64,000 bases of DNA from Solibacillus merdavium (GTDB taxonomy: Bacteria; Bacillota; Bacilli; Bacillales_A; Planococcaceae). The translations under genes and the position numbers were made by a program. Under the pieces are notes generated by a model that was not told where the DNA came from, did no database searches, and saw nothing but the letters and a program-made list of their open reading frames with translations. Numbering within the stretch: the stretch's first letter is position 1; each line of letters starts with the position of its first letter. Shown here in pieces: positions 43,294 to 51,719 of the stretch. The stretch lies in the NCBI RefSeq assembly GCF_014836935.1, contig NZ_JACSPW010000004.1, forward strand, positions 153,277 to 217,276, read 5' to 3'.

Positions 43294-43383
43294 TTATAAT
43301 AATACCGGTGGATAAATAGGAATAGACAACGTAACGAATGCAACACTTAGTAATAAAATTGATAATTTCACATTTTTCTTCAT
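43294..43383 (-). CDS. 29-aa candidate signalling peptide precursor
   Basis: This tiny gene was found by reading the sequence. It starts at ATG 43383, has an excellent ribosome site (AAAGGAG, 8 nt spacing), and begins 19 nt after the stop of the HTH-TPR regulator on the same strand. The product starts with a Lys-rich n-region (MKKNVK), continues as a hydrophobic export core (LSILLLSVAFVTL) and ends in SIPIYPPVLL. That layout matches the secreted pro-peptides NprX, PapR and Phr, whose C-terminal 5-10 residues return to the cell and bind a TPR regulator. The mature form is unknown. A repeat element begins 9 bp downstream. Confidence 0.65.
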   Translation of the reverse strand: MKKNVKLSILLLSVAFVTLSIPIYPPVLL

Positions 43384-43402
43384 ATTTTCGTCTCCTTTAT
43401 AG

Positions 43403-44617
43403 TTAAATAAATTGGATTGCTTTTTCAAACTTTTTTTCCTGTCGGTAGTACTCACCTAATAAATAAGAAAATTGCTGGTGGATTACTTTAAATTCTTCAT
43501 TATTTGCTGTAAACGGAATTAACCTCCCTTCTAAAAAAACCATTGCTTTCTTTTCTTCTCCTGTTAGCAAATATAAATAAAAAGAAGCAAATAAATTAAA
43601 ACTTATTTTTTTCATTTTTTTTGCTTCTTCCTTTAAAACAGTAAAGGTTTTTATACTCTCTTCCCCTTGGTTGAGGCGATATTGTGTAATGCCTAGATTG
43701 TATAAACAAAATAAATAGTTATCACTATTTTTCCCCATTAAAGAAGCACTTTTTTCAAAGTAGACTAATGCACTTTCATACTCTCCTCTTATTTGGTACA
43801 AATCCCCCAAATTATGATAGATAGCAGGCAGTAGCTGCTGTTGCTGCAAAAGTTCCACATTTCTCAATAGATGTTCATAGATTTCGATTGCTTCATTAAA
43901 TACTTTCCCTTGAGAATAATAAAGCGCCAACGACATTGATGTATAAATAATTCTTTTAAAATTAAACTGGTCCTTATAAAATTGAAGGGCTTTTCTACCG
44001 TAAATAATCGCCTGGCTTGTCTCTTCCAACCGCCCTTTTATTAAAGAGAAGTGGTAATAAAACTCCCCTTCCAGTGAACCTAGATCCGGATGTAGATTAA
44101 GAATCTGAGTAAGTTCAACAGCTGCTTCAGCATATTTCCCTCTTGTTATTAAAACTAATGCATAATAGTAGGAATGTAAATATTTCTCATGTTGGGAAAA
44201 ATTCTTACGGTGGGCATTTAGCCACCTTAACTGGCCTTCTGCTAGTTTATATTCATTGAAAAACACATAATAACGTAATTTATAAAGCTCGTATAAATAA
44301 ATGCATTCCGTAAAGCCGATAATTTCTTCGTATTCTTTCAATCTTTCCATTATTTCTTTCGCTTTTTCATTCTCTAAATAGTTTATATGTTTTTGTAAAT
44401 TATTCAGTAATATAATAATATTCTGCTCGCTGTTTTCTACATCATGTATGTTAATATTCAACCGTTCCAGCAACAGGCGAATTGTCTCACTGTTAGCTTC
44501 TTTATTGTTATTCTCGATTTTGCTTAAATGGGGTATTGAACAAATCCCCGCTGCTACCGCATTTTGAGTCATTCCCAATTTTGTACGGTAGTACTTAATT
44601 AATGAACCTATTTTCAT
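43403..44617 (-). CDS. HTH-TPR regulator of the RNPP type (NprR/PlcR-like)
   Basis: This is a 404-aa protein. Residues 1-60 form an XRE-type helix-turn-helix (GSLIKYYRTKLGMTQNAVAAGICSIPHLSKIENN). The rest is a series of TPR-like helical repeats (for example KYAEAAVELTQIL, GEYESALVYFEKSASL, LGEYYRQEKKFEKAIQFI). Length and order match NprR (about 420 aa) of the RNPP family, which bind exported peptides. A peptide gene follows 19 nt downstream and a secreted protease gene is divergent upstream, as expected for a protease-controlling quorum sensor. The ribosome site (AAAGGGG) is about 12 nt from the ATG. Confidence 0.8.
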   Translation of the reverse strand: MKIGSLIKYYRTKLGMTQNAVAAGICSIPHLSKIENNNKEANSETIRLLLERLNINIHDVENSEQNIIILLNNLQKHINYLENEKAKEIMERLKEYEEIIGFTECIYLYELYKLRYYVFFNEYKLAEGQLRWLNAHRKNFSQHEKYLHSYYYALVLITRGKYAEAAVELTQILNLHPDLGSLEGEFYYHFSLIKGRLEETSQAIIYGRKALQFYKDQFNFKRIIYTSMSLALYYSQGKVFNEAIEIYEHLLRNVELLQQQQLLPAIYHNLGDLYQIRGEYESALVYFEKSASLMGKNSDNYLFCLYNLGITQYRLNQGEESIKTFTVLKEEAKKMKKISFNLFASFYLYLLTGEEKKAMVFLEGRLIPFTANNEEFKVIHQQFSYLLGEYYRQEKKFEKAIQFI

Positions 44618-44709
44618 TCAAATAAACGCCCCTTTCGAATGGCTAGGTATTTTATCCAGTATACTTAAATTTTTCCCAATAATCAAAAAAATGAAAATAT
44701 GTTAGATTC

Positions 44710-44733
44710 AAATAGTAATCTTATCATCTATTT
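44710..44733. promoter_or_regulatory. Inverted repeat upstream of the protease
   Basis: AAATAG and CTATTT are separated by 12 bp, between the regulator and protease starts and just ahead of the protease ribosome site. It is a possible binding site for the HTH-TPR regulator; weak evidence. Confidence 0.3.
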
Positions 44734-44753
44734 AGAAAAGGGGTCAGGAAAAA

Positions 44754-46049
44754 ATGAAAAAAGTAAAAAGTACATTATTAGGTCTTTTGATGGCGGGAGC
44801 ATTAGTAAGTCCTGTGCAGGCGACAACATTGAATACTGAAGACAGCTCGGCTAATAACGTCGGTCAGGAAAAGTTCCGAGTGTATGTTGAAGCAAATAAC
44901 CAATCGGCAAAGGCATCAGTAAAAACACAGTATTCTGCTCGCTGGGAGTTAACAGAAAACGGCTTTTCTACTGAAATGAATGAAAAACAGTTCCAAGCGT
45001 TGCAGAATAACAAAAATATCACAGTTACAAAAGTTCCTGTCGTTAAATTAGACACACTCAATCTGGAGGAGGATTATTCAGTAGAAAATCGAGAACCCGA
45101 TGCGTCGATTTATGCTAGAGCTTCACAGCAAGTACCGTGGGGCATTAAAGCCATTTACAACAACAACTCGTTAACATCAACGTCTGGTGGTAGTGGTATT
45201 AATATCGCCGTACTGGATACGGGTGTCAATACTTCTCACAGTGACCTTGCTAATAATGTGGAACAGTGTAAAGACTTTACGACTGCAACACCACTTGTGA
45301 ACAATAGTTGCACAGACAGAAACGGTCATGGCACACACGTTGCCGGTTCAGCATTAGCTGATGGTGGAAGCGATAGAGGTGGTGTTTACGGCGTTGCACC
45401 AGATGCTGATCTTTGGGCTTACAAAGTATTAACAGACAGCGGTTCAGGATATTCAGATGATATTGCTGCAGCGATCCGACACGCAGCAGATCAAGCAACT
45501 TCTACTCGTACTAAAACAATCATTAATATGTCACTAGGTTCTTCAGCCAATAACAGCCTCATCTCAAGTGCTGTCAACTATGCATACAGTAAAGGTGTTC
45601 TAGTTATTGCTGCAGCCGGTAATTCTGGCTATGCACAAGGATCAATCGGTTATCCGGGAGCATTACCGAATGCAGTTGCAGTTGCTGCTCTGGAAAATGT
45701 ACAGCAAAACGGGACGTACCGTGTAGCTGACTACTCATCTCGCGGATATGCCTCAACAGCAGGTGATTATGTAATCCAGCAGGGAGATATTGAAATTTCA
45801 GCTCCAGGTTCGTCAATTTATTCTACATGGCATAATGGCGGATACAATACAATTAGCGGCACATCAATGGCTACTCCTCATGTATCAGGTTTAGCAGCAA
45901 AGATTTGGGCTCAAAACCCGTCATGGTCTCACACGCAACTGCGCTCTAACTTACAAACAAGAGCAAAGGCTGTAGACATTAAAGGTGGTCACGGTGCCTC
46001 GACAGGCGATGACTACGCTTCAGGATTCGGTTTTGCCCGCGTTCAGTAA
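44754..46049 (+). CDS. Secreted subtilisin-like serine protease (S8)
   Basis: This is a 431-aa preproprotease. A signal peptide (residues 1-23, KSTLLGLLMAGALVSPVQA) is followed by a propeptide of about 100 residues and an S8 catalytic domain that starts near QQVPWGIKAIYNN. The catalytic triad is Asp in IAVLDTGVNTSHSDL, His in NGHGTHVAGSA and Ser in SGTSMATPHVSGLAA; the oxyanion Asn is in AAAGNSGYA. The mature enzyme acts outside the cell. It ends shortly after the catalytic domain with no extra C-terminal domain. Divergent from the RNPP-type regulator, it is a natural candidate target. Confidence 0.93.
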   Translation: MKKVKSTLLGLLMAGALVSPVQATTLNTEDSSANNVGQEKFRVYVEANNQSAKASVKTQYSARWELTENGFSTEMNEKQFQALQNNKNITVTKVPVVKLDTLNLEEDYSVENREPDASIYARASQQVPWGIKAIYNNNSLTSTSGGSGINIAVLDTGVNTSHSDLANNVEQCKDFTTATPLVNNSCTDRNGHGTHVAGSALADGGSDRGGVYGVAPDADLWAYKVLTDSGSGYSDDIAAAIRHAADQATSTRTKTIINMSLGSSANNSLISSAVNYAYSKGVLVIAAAGNSGYAQGSIGYPGALPNAVAVAALENVQQNGTYRVADYSSRGYASTAGDYVIQQGDIEISAPGSSIYSTWHNGGYNTISGTSMATPHVSGLAAKIWAQNPSWSHTQLRSNLQTRAKAVDIKGGHGASTGDDYASGFGFARVQ

Positions 46050-46084
46050 TTAATAGAAATATAAGTTAGGTATATTAACAATAG

Positions 46085-46126
46085 TAGCCAAACCGAGGCC
46101 ATAGTTTTGGTTTGGCTACTCTTTTT
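46085..46126 (+). terminator. Terminator of the protease gene
   Basis: AGTAGCCAAACC and GGTTTGGCTACT form a perfect 12-bp stem followed by TTTTTT. Confidence 0.9.
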
Positions 46127-46187
46127 TATCGTTTTAAATAAAAATGATTGATATAACATGGCAATTGTACGTATATGATTACTTTAC

Positions 46188-46233
46188 ATAAAAAAACACC
46201 AATTTTTACATCTAATAAGACGTAAAATCAGTG
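46188..46233 (-). terminator. Terminator of the 21-aa peptide transcript
   Basis: On the minus strand CACTGATTTTACGTCT pairs with AGATGTAAAAATTGGTG around a 4-base loop and is followed by TTTTTTT. No other minus-strand gene is near, so it supports a real short transcript from the peptide gene at 46324-46389. Confidence 0.75.
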
Positions 46234-46323
46234 CTTCAAATATTAAAAATTCTAAGTAATATTCTTTACTTTTTTCTAAGTATTGAGTAAATCTTTGGCA
46301 AATCGATATTTGCTGTAGAAATC

Positions 46324-46389
46324 TTAGAATACATCGATTCCTATTAACCATACATCTAATGCTTCAACTAATGACATTAAAATTTCCAT
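46324..46389 (-). CDS. 21-aa SHP-like short hydrophobic peptide
   Basis: This tiny gene is divergent from the Rgg-like regulator, 84 bp between their starts. Its ribosome site AAAGGGGG lies about 5 nt before the ATG. The product begins MEILMSLVEAL and ends DVWLIGIDVF: short, hydrophobic, without a classical signal peptide. This resembles streptococcal SHP and ComS pheromones, whose C-terminal part, often beginning at an acidic residue, is exported and re-imported. A strong minus-strand terminator follows. Evidence is position, ribosome site, terminator and composition; there is no homology proof. Confidence 0.55.
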   Translation of the reverse strand: MEILMSLVEALDVWLIGIDVF

Positions 46390-46412
46390 CTCAACCCCCC
46401 CTTTCACTTAAA

Positions 46413-46447
46413 AATATTACTATATTTTGAAAAAAAGTAGTAATATT
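46413..46447. promoter_or_regulatory. Inverted repeat in the divergent peptide/regulator region
   Basis: Perfect 10-bp arms AATATTACTA and TAGTAATATT are separated by 15 bp. They lie between the divergent starts of the peptide gene and the Rgg-like gene. Confidence 0.45.
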
Positions 46448-46462
46448 ATTCGTATACGAATA
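46447..46462. promoter_or_regulatory. Perfect palindrome before the Rgg-like gene
   Basis: TATTCGTATACGAATA, 16 bp and fully symmetric, ends one base before the AGGAGG ribosome site of the regulator. It is a candidate self-regulatory site. Confidence 0.5.
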
Positions 46463-46473
46463 GGAGGTAGTTT

Positions 46474-47337
46474 ATGTTTTTATCAAATGCAGTCCGTGAT
46501 GTACGTTTATTAAAAGGAATGACTCAACGGGACGTTAGCGAGGGAAATATTTCTCAAGGTACATATTCAAAGTTTGAAAAAGGAACTGCAGATATCCCTA
46601 CCCAAGCGTTAATTGGTATCTTGAATAATCTTAATATTGATTTGGAGGAAATACTCTTTATCGCAAACGGCTATAGCTATACAGAAGAAGAAAAACTGTA
46701 CCGTGAGTTTTTTAGATTTTCTGTTACAAATACTAATTCATTGGAAGAATTCATTTATAAGTGTGAAAAATATTTGGAAGTAAGGAACGAATCCACAATT
46801 GCTTTCCTTCACCAAATTTCGGAATTTTTATTAGAAGCTTTTCGAAATGAGGATATATATTTCAACAAATCTCAAGCGCTTCATTTTTTAGATTTCTTTT
46901 CTAACAAAGAACAACTATTTATAAAGGACTTATATATAATAAACGCTATTTTCTTTCTATTCCCGGTAGAAGTCGCCCATTTAACGATTGAATATGTCGA
47001 GAAATCCCTTAAAAAGTATAAGGATTTCCAATCAATTAACCGTATAGAAGTTAATTTCAGACTGAATTATAGCTTAATGTTAATAAAGGATAAATTAGAA
47101 GATAAAGCTTTGCAGCAACTTGATCTGCTTATACCGAAAGTGAAAAATTTTAAGATGCACTATCAAATGGCTATTGTCTATATACGCAAAGGAATTTGCC
47201 TACATAATTTAAATCAAAAAGAAGAAGGTGCTGATTATATCCAGCGGGGGTTATTGATTTTGGAAACAATCGAAGAACATGATTTATATAGCCACATGCA
47301 AAAGGAAATTAATAAGTATCAATCAAGTAACAAATGA
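46474..47337 (+). CDS. Rgg/PlcR-like HTH-TPR regulator
   Basis: This is a 287-aa protein, the exact size class of Rgg and PlcR. Residues 1-60 are an XRE-type helix-turn-helix (NAVRDVRLLKGMTQRDVSEG, QGTYSKFEKGTADIPTQALIGIL). Residues about 70-285 are an all-helical repeat domain with no membrane or enzyme motif (YTEEEKLYREFFRFSV, KALQQLDLLIPKVKNF, GICLHNLNQKEEGADYIQRGL). The ribosome site is AGGAGG. A 21-codon SHP-like peptide gene is divergent upstream and the protease lies beyond. This is the classic rgg/shp layout, here outside streptococci. Confidence 0.78.
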   Translation: MFLSNAVRDVRLLKGMTQRDVSEGNISQGTYSKFEKGTADIPTQALIGILNNLNIDLEEILFIANGYSYTEEEKLYREFFRFSVTNTNSLEEFIYKCEKYLEVRNESTIAFLHQISEFLLEAFRNEDIYFNKSQALHFLDFFSNKEQLFIKDLYIINAIFFLFPVEVAHLTIEYVEKSLKKYKDFQSINRIEVNFRLNYSLMLIKDKLEDKALQQLDLLIPKVKNFKMHYQMAIVYIRKGICLHNLNQKEEGADYIQRGLLILETIEEHDLYSHMQKEINKYQSSNK

Positions 47338-47371
47338 ATAAACAATAATGAGACTACACCTGGAAAGTGTT

Positions 47372-47414
47372 AAAAGCCAATTCACACTATTTTTTAGTAT
47401 GAATCGGCTTTTGT
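47372..47414. terminator. Bidirectional terminator
   Basis: AAAAGCCAATTCACACT and AGTATGAATCGGCTTTT pair with two mismatches around ATTTTTT. It serves the convergent Rgg-like gene and the end of the catabolic operon. Confidence 0.75.
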
Positions 47415-47493
47415 TACGGAAAAAATCAATACATTCCCGCAAAATTATTTGTTCTCAAAAGAAGCTTTGATATAAATCCAATCCTACGTGCCA

Positions 47494-48693
47494 CTAATTT
47501 AAAACCCTCCGCTTCTTTTCATTAAAAAGCACTACGATAATAATTAGTGCACATAAACTGCTTGCACAAGCTAAAAAAGCCCCTGCATGTAAATAACTCG
47601 TTTGATCTAAAATATATCCAAAAAGTGGCGGGATAATAAAAACACCTACAGAAGCAAATGTCACGCTATATCCACTCGCTGAGCCACTCAACGTTTCCGG
47701 AACACTTTCAACAGCTAAGTTCATCCAAATCCCATTAAATCCGGATAGTGAAAAGCCGATCGTTGCAATGACCATTAACAGCAGCAGACGATCTTGGACT
47801 ATATGTAAACCAAATAAAGCCGATGGTAGCCACAACGCAATAATGAACAGCACGATCCAACGGTTGCTTCGTAAAAACTTGTCACTAATCACTCCCCATA
47901 GAACGCGACCAAGTGCCCCGAAAATTTCAGAGCAGGCAAGCGCTAAACCTGCTAAATAAACAGCCCATACCTTTATCTCAATTAAATATAATAGAAGATA
48001 CGTATTAAACGTAACTTGTATGCCCATTAAAATGAGCGCAACTAAAGTAGAAAAAAATAGCGGCGTTGATTTCATTAATTTTTTCATCTGAGAAATTAAA
48101 GATACTTCTGTAGCACTATGTGAACTAAATGTTTCCTCGTACGGTTTTAGTAACATATAGACGAATATACCGATTACTAATAATAAAAGGGATGCCATCG
48201 CAATTGTTTGCTGCCAGCCGATATATTCTGCAATGGCGATTAATACAATACTTGATAAAGCAGAGCCTAGTGTAATTGACATTTGCTTCATGCCCATCGG
48301 CAATGCTATTTTCTGAATGGGATAAAGCTGGACTAGCATTTTATTTGTTACAGGATGCATTCCTCCGTAACCAAGCCCTGCTAACATAATAAAAAGCAGC
48401 GCTATAAAGTAATTACCATCAATCGTAGCAAGTAAGAGAAAACCGCTACCGACAATTGACATCAACAACAGCAGCAGACGATGGGTTGCCACTTTATCAG
48501 CGAGAAAACCCATAGGCAATGTCGCTAAAAACTGTCCAACGAACAATGCGGTTGGCAGAAAGCCGATTTGAAAGCTCGTCAGCGTAAAACTTTCTCCAAT
48601 ATAAGCAGCAAATGGATTTAGGCTCCGTCCCACAAACGCGGTAAATAGCTGTGAGAGAACAATCAGCCATACGAACCATCTCACCTGTTTCAT
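47494..48693 (-). CDS. MFS transporter at the end of the catabolic operon
   Basis: This is a 399-aa major facilitator with twelve membrane segments. GFLADKVATHRLL after helix 2 is motif A-like, and GGMHPVTNKML follows helix 4. It begins one base after the stop of the TRAP large subunit, so it belongs to the aromatic degradation operon. The build resembles uptake carriers of aromatic acids or small organic acids. With the TRAP system this gives the operon two uptake or exchange routes. The substrate is inferred from context only. Confidence 0.82.
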   Translation of the reverse strand: MKQVRWFVWLIVLSQLFTAFVGRSLNPFAAYIGESFTLTSFQIGFLPTALFVGQFLATLPMGFLADKVATHRLLLLLMSIVGSGFLLLATIDGNYFIALLFIMLAGLGYGGMHPVTNKMLVQLYPIQKIALPMGMKQMSITLGSALSSIVLIAIAEYIGWQQTIAMASLLLLVIGIFVYMLLKPYEETFSSHSATEVSLISQMKKLMKSTPLFFSTLVALILMGIQVTFNTYLLLYLIEIKVWAVYLAGLALACSEIFGALGRVLWGVISDKFLRSNRWIVLFIIALWLPSALFGLHIVQDRLLLLMVIATIGFSLSGFNGIWMNLAVESVPETLSGSASGYSVTFASVGVFIIPPLFGYILDQTSYLHAGAFLACASSLCALIIIVVLFNEKKRRVLN

Positions 48694-48694
48694 A

Positions 48695-49975
48695 TTAGAA
48701 CCCTAAGAATCTAGGAATTACTAAAACTAAATCCGGAATGTACGTAATAATGAATAATACGATAACCGATACGATTATGAACGGGAAAACAGCCTTTACT
48801 AAACGTTCAAACTTAATATCTGCCATCGATGATACGATAAATAGTCCTGTACCTACCGGCGGAGTTAATAAACCTAGCGTTAAGTTAATACAAATAATTA
48901 CCCCAAAGTGTACCGGATCAATTTGAAGCGCGTGTACAAGAGGCATTAATACTGGTACTAAAATGACAAGCGCCGCAATACCATCGATTAACATACCGAC
49001 AATTAATAATAAAATGTTAACTAACAGTAAGAACACCCAAGGACTTTCCGTGAAGCTTAAAATTAAGTCGGCCATTAATTGCGGAATTTGCTCAAACGCT
49101 ATCATCCAGCCAAAAATGTTGGCCATAATAATTAAAAACGTCACCGTCGCAGTATTTGTTACTGTATTTACTAGCATTTTTGGAAACTTTTTAATATCTA
49201 GCTCTCGGTAAACAAATAACCCGATGATAATGGCTAAAAAGCACGCAACAGCTGCTGATTCTGTCGCTGTAAAAATACCGCGTAAAATACCTACCACTAC
49301 TATTAAAGGAATAAGTAACGCCGGTAACGTCTTTAACACTCCTTGTAAAATCTCCTTGAAGGAACTGCGCTCACTTTTCGGGAAATTATGTTTATAGCCC
49401 ATATATGCAATCATCATCATGAAAGCAATTCCATATAAGATCCCTGGTAAAATCCCTGCCATGAACATCGCACCAATCGATGTACTCGACAACGTTCCAT
49501 AAATAATGAATATCATACTAGGTGGAATAATCGGCGCAATAATTGATGAAGCAAGTGTAATTGCCCCTGCAAACTCACGCTTATAACCCTCTTTTTCCAT
49601 TTGTGGCACCATAACTTTACTCATCATCGCAGCTTGGGCGTTTGCAGAGCCTAAGATGGATGCTAAGAACATATTCGCTACAACCGTTACATACGCCAAT
49701 CCACCACGGAAATGCCCTAAAATTAGCTTTGCAAAATTAACAAGCCTTGTCGTAATACCGCCCTCATTCATAATTTCACCCATTAACATAAACAAAGGAA
49801 TTGCTAATAAACCAAAATTTTCGAGCCCTGAAAACATGCGAAGTGGTGTCGATTCCAACAGTAAAGCCTGCCCATTGATTAAAAAGTAAACAACTGTCGT
49901 TATCCCCAAAACTAAAGAAATTGGAATACCTAAAATTAATAAGATGACAAATACTGCAATTGTAATAAATGTCAT
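48695..49975 (-). CDS. dctM: TRAP transporter large permease (DctM)
   Basis: This is a 426-aa DctM-type permease with about twelve hydrophobic segments. LLAIPLFMLMGEIMNEGGIT, GSANAQAAMMSKVMVPQMEKEGYKREFAGA, IIAPIIPPSMIFIIYG and LGLLTPPVGTGLF are the family motifs. TRAP systems use the sodium gradient and an extracellular binding protein to import organic acids. It overlaps the DctQ gene by four bases (ATGA). Given the operon, the substrate is probably anthranilate or a related aromatic acid. Confidence 0.93.
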   Translation of the reverse strand: MTFITIAVFVILLILGIPISLVLGITTVVYFLINGQALLLESTPLRMFSGLENFGLLAIPLFMLMGEIMNEGGITTRLVNFAKLILGHFRGGLAYVTVVANMFLASILGSANAQAAMMSKVMVPQMEKEGYKREFAGAITLASSIIAPIIPPSMIFIIYGTLSSTSIGAMFMAGILPGILYGIAFMMMIAYMGYKHNFPKSERSSFKEILQGVLKTLPALLIPLIVVVGILRGIFTATESAAVACFLAIIIGLFVYRELDIKKFPKMLVNTVTNTATVTFLIIMANIFGWMIAFEQIPQLMADLILSFTESPWVFLLLVNILLLIVGMLIDGIAALVILVPVLMPLVHALQIDPVHFGVIICINLTLGLLTPPVGTGLFIVSSMADIKFERLVKAVFPFIIVSVIVLFIITYIPDLVLVIPRFLGF

Positions 49976-50481
49976 ACTACCTCATCTCCAATCTCTTTTT
50001 GCTGTGGTTTCTCTTCATTTCTAAATAGTCGAATCAGTCGTGCAACAATATGGATTGTGGCAAATAATATACCTGTCGGTACCGCACTGTATGGAATCCA
50101 CATTGGCATACCTAGGGACGTAGACTTTTGAAGCATCGTTGAAGGTAGCATAAGCCACTTTACAGAATATACAAAAATAATAATTAAAAAAGCTAACATA
50201 ATCACATCTTGGACAATTTTTAAAATCCGTTGCTTATTCTCTGATAACGCATCGAGTAAAAAAGTAACTGCGGCTTGTGTACCGTACTTCAAGCCCCAGC
50301 TACCTCCTATAAATGAAAACCAAATGAATAAGTAAATCGAAACTTCTGTTGCCCAAGGGAGTGGATCAGATAATACGTAGCGGAAAAATACAGCTGTTAC
50401 CATGGTAAACGTTAAAATTGCCATTAAAACGCCCATGATAACTTCCTCTACTCTTGTAATAATATTGCTGAGCTTCGTCAT
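49972..50481 (-). CDS. dctQ: TRAP transporter small permease (DctQ)
   Basis: This is a 169-aa membrane protein with four helices and the DctQ motif PLPWATEVSIYLFIWFSFIGG. It pairs with DctM to form the TRAP membrane complex. The charged C-terminal tail is cytoplasmic. Ribosome site GGAGGG. The gene for the binding protein lies 39 bp upstream; DctM starts within its stop codon. Confidence 0.92.
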   Translation of the reverse strand: MTKLSNIITRVEEVIMGVLMAILTFTMVTAVFFRYVLSDPLPWATEVSIYLFIWFSFIGGSWGLKYGTQAAVTFLLDALSENKQRILKIVQDVIMLAFLIIIFVYSVKWLMLPSTMLQKSTSLGMPMWIPYSAVPTGILFATIHIVARLIRLFRNEEKPQQKEIGDEVV

Positions 50482-50520
50482 CCTGCACCCTCCTAATCGC
50501 CGTTCGAATACTGTATTTGA

Positions 50521-51537
50521 TTAACGGTTTGCTTCAATGAATTGCTTAATTAAGTCTGACTGACCTCCGTACTCACTATCAAAAGCTTCAATTTGTTTCT
50601 TAAATACGCTTGAATCTAGGTCATACACTTCCATACCTTGATCTGCAAGCTCTTTTCGGAACTCCTCTTCCTGACCAGAACGCGTTGTGACTGCGTAATC
50701 ACTTGCTACCTTCCAAGCTTGTGTTACAGCATCTTGCGCATCTTGTGAAAGAGCATTGAATTTTTTGTCATTTGTTAAAATTGTTGACGGCCATACCATG
50801 TGATTCGTTACCGCCACATATTTTGCGATTTCAGCATATTTATTTGTAATTGTTGCGTCTAAATCCATATCCATCCCATCAATTACGCCTGTTTGTAATG
50901 CTGAGTAAACTTCCGTTAATGATAACGATTCTGGCGCTGCACCTGCATTACGGTAAAATGATTGTAGCGCTGGACTTGGTGTTACACGTAATTTCAGGCC
51001 TTTTAAATCGTCTGTAGAGTTAATTTTAGTGTCCTTCGTAACGATTGTACGTTGACCAGCAAACAAGTACGTTAAACCTTTAAGACCAGTACCTTCTACT
51101 TTCTTTAGTACTTGCTGACCTAAGTCTGATTGCGCTGCCGTATTTGCTTCTTCTAATGTCTCGAATAAATAAGGCGCAAACCATGCCGCCATTTCAGGTG
51201 TACGAGACGTTAAATATGCCGCTGTTATCATCGCCATATCAACTGACCCTGCTTCTACTTGCTGCACCATGTCTGCCTCAGAACCTAATTGGCTCGCTGG
51301 GTAAATTTCAACCGACATTTTGCCGCCTGTAATCGTCTCCAACTCTTCTTTAAATTTTTCAGAAGCCTGATGCCACATATGATCCGTAGGTGTAATATGT
51401 GCTAATTTAAACGTTACCTCTGGATATTCGCCTGTCCCTGCTGAAGCGCTATCCTCCACTGTTTCTTTATCATTGTTACAAGCCGCCAAAACTAAAAGTA
51501 ACGTAAGCATTGCTGCAAAACTTAAAAGCTTTTTCAT
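50521..51537 (-). CDS. dctP: TRAP transporter substrate-binding lipoprotein (DctP)
   Basis: This is a 338-aa extracytoplasmic solute receptor. The signal ends in a lipobox LAAC with Cys20, so it is tethered to the outer face of the membrane. Family motifs are FKLAHITPTDHMWHQASEKF, GGKMSVEIYPASQLGSEADMVQQVEAGSVDM, LKGLKLRV and SALQTGVIDGMD. The conserved Arg that binds the carboxylate is in GLKLRVTPSP. A 182-bp gap separates it from the hydratase gene upstream, so the transporter genes may have their own promoter too. Confidence 0.92.
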   Translation of the reverse strand: MKKLLSFAAMLTLLLVLAACNNDKETVEDSASAGTGEYPEVTFKLAHITPTDHMWHQASEKFKEELETITGGKMSVEIYPASQLGSEADMVQQVEAGSVDMAMITAAYLTSRTPEMAAWFAPYLFETLEEANTAAQSDLGQQVLKKVEGTGLKGLTYLFAGQRTIVTKDTKINSTDDLKGLKLRVTPSPALQSFYRNAGAAPESLSLTEVYSALQTGVIDGMDMDLDATITNKYAEIAKYVAVTNHMVWPSTILTNDKKFNALSQDAQDAVTQAWKVASDYAVTTRSGQEEEFRKELADQGMEVYDLDSSVFKKQIEAFDSEYGGQSDLIKQFIEANR

Positions 51538-51719
51538 GAAATTGCCTCCCCTTTTATCATTTTTTTACTAAGCCTTCTTCTCACTCTTATTTCTTTTTCA
51601 AAAAATAATTCATATTTATTCAGAGCGGTAAAAGCAGTACAATTGTCATTTCATAAATAATGGATAGTTACTTTTACGCATTGCAATAAAATTCAGTTAT
51701 TGGTACCTAACATTCAATG

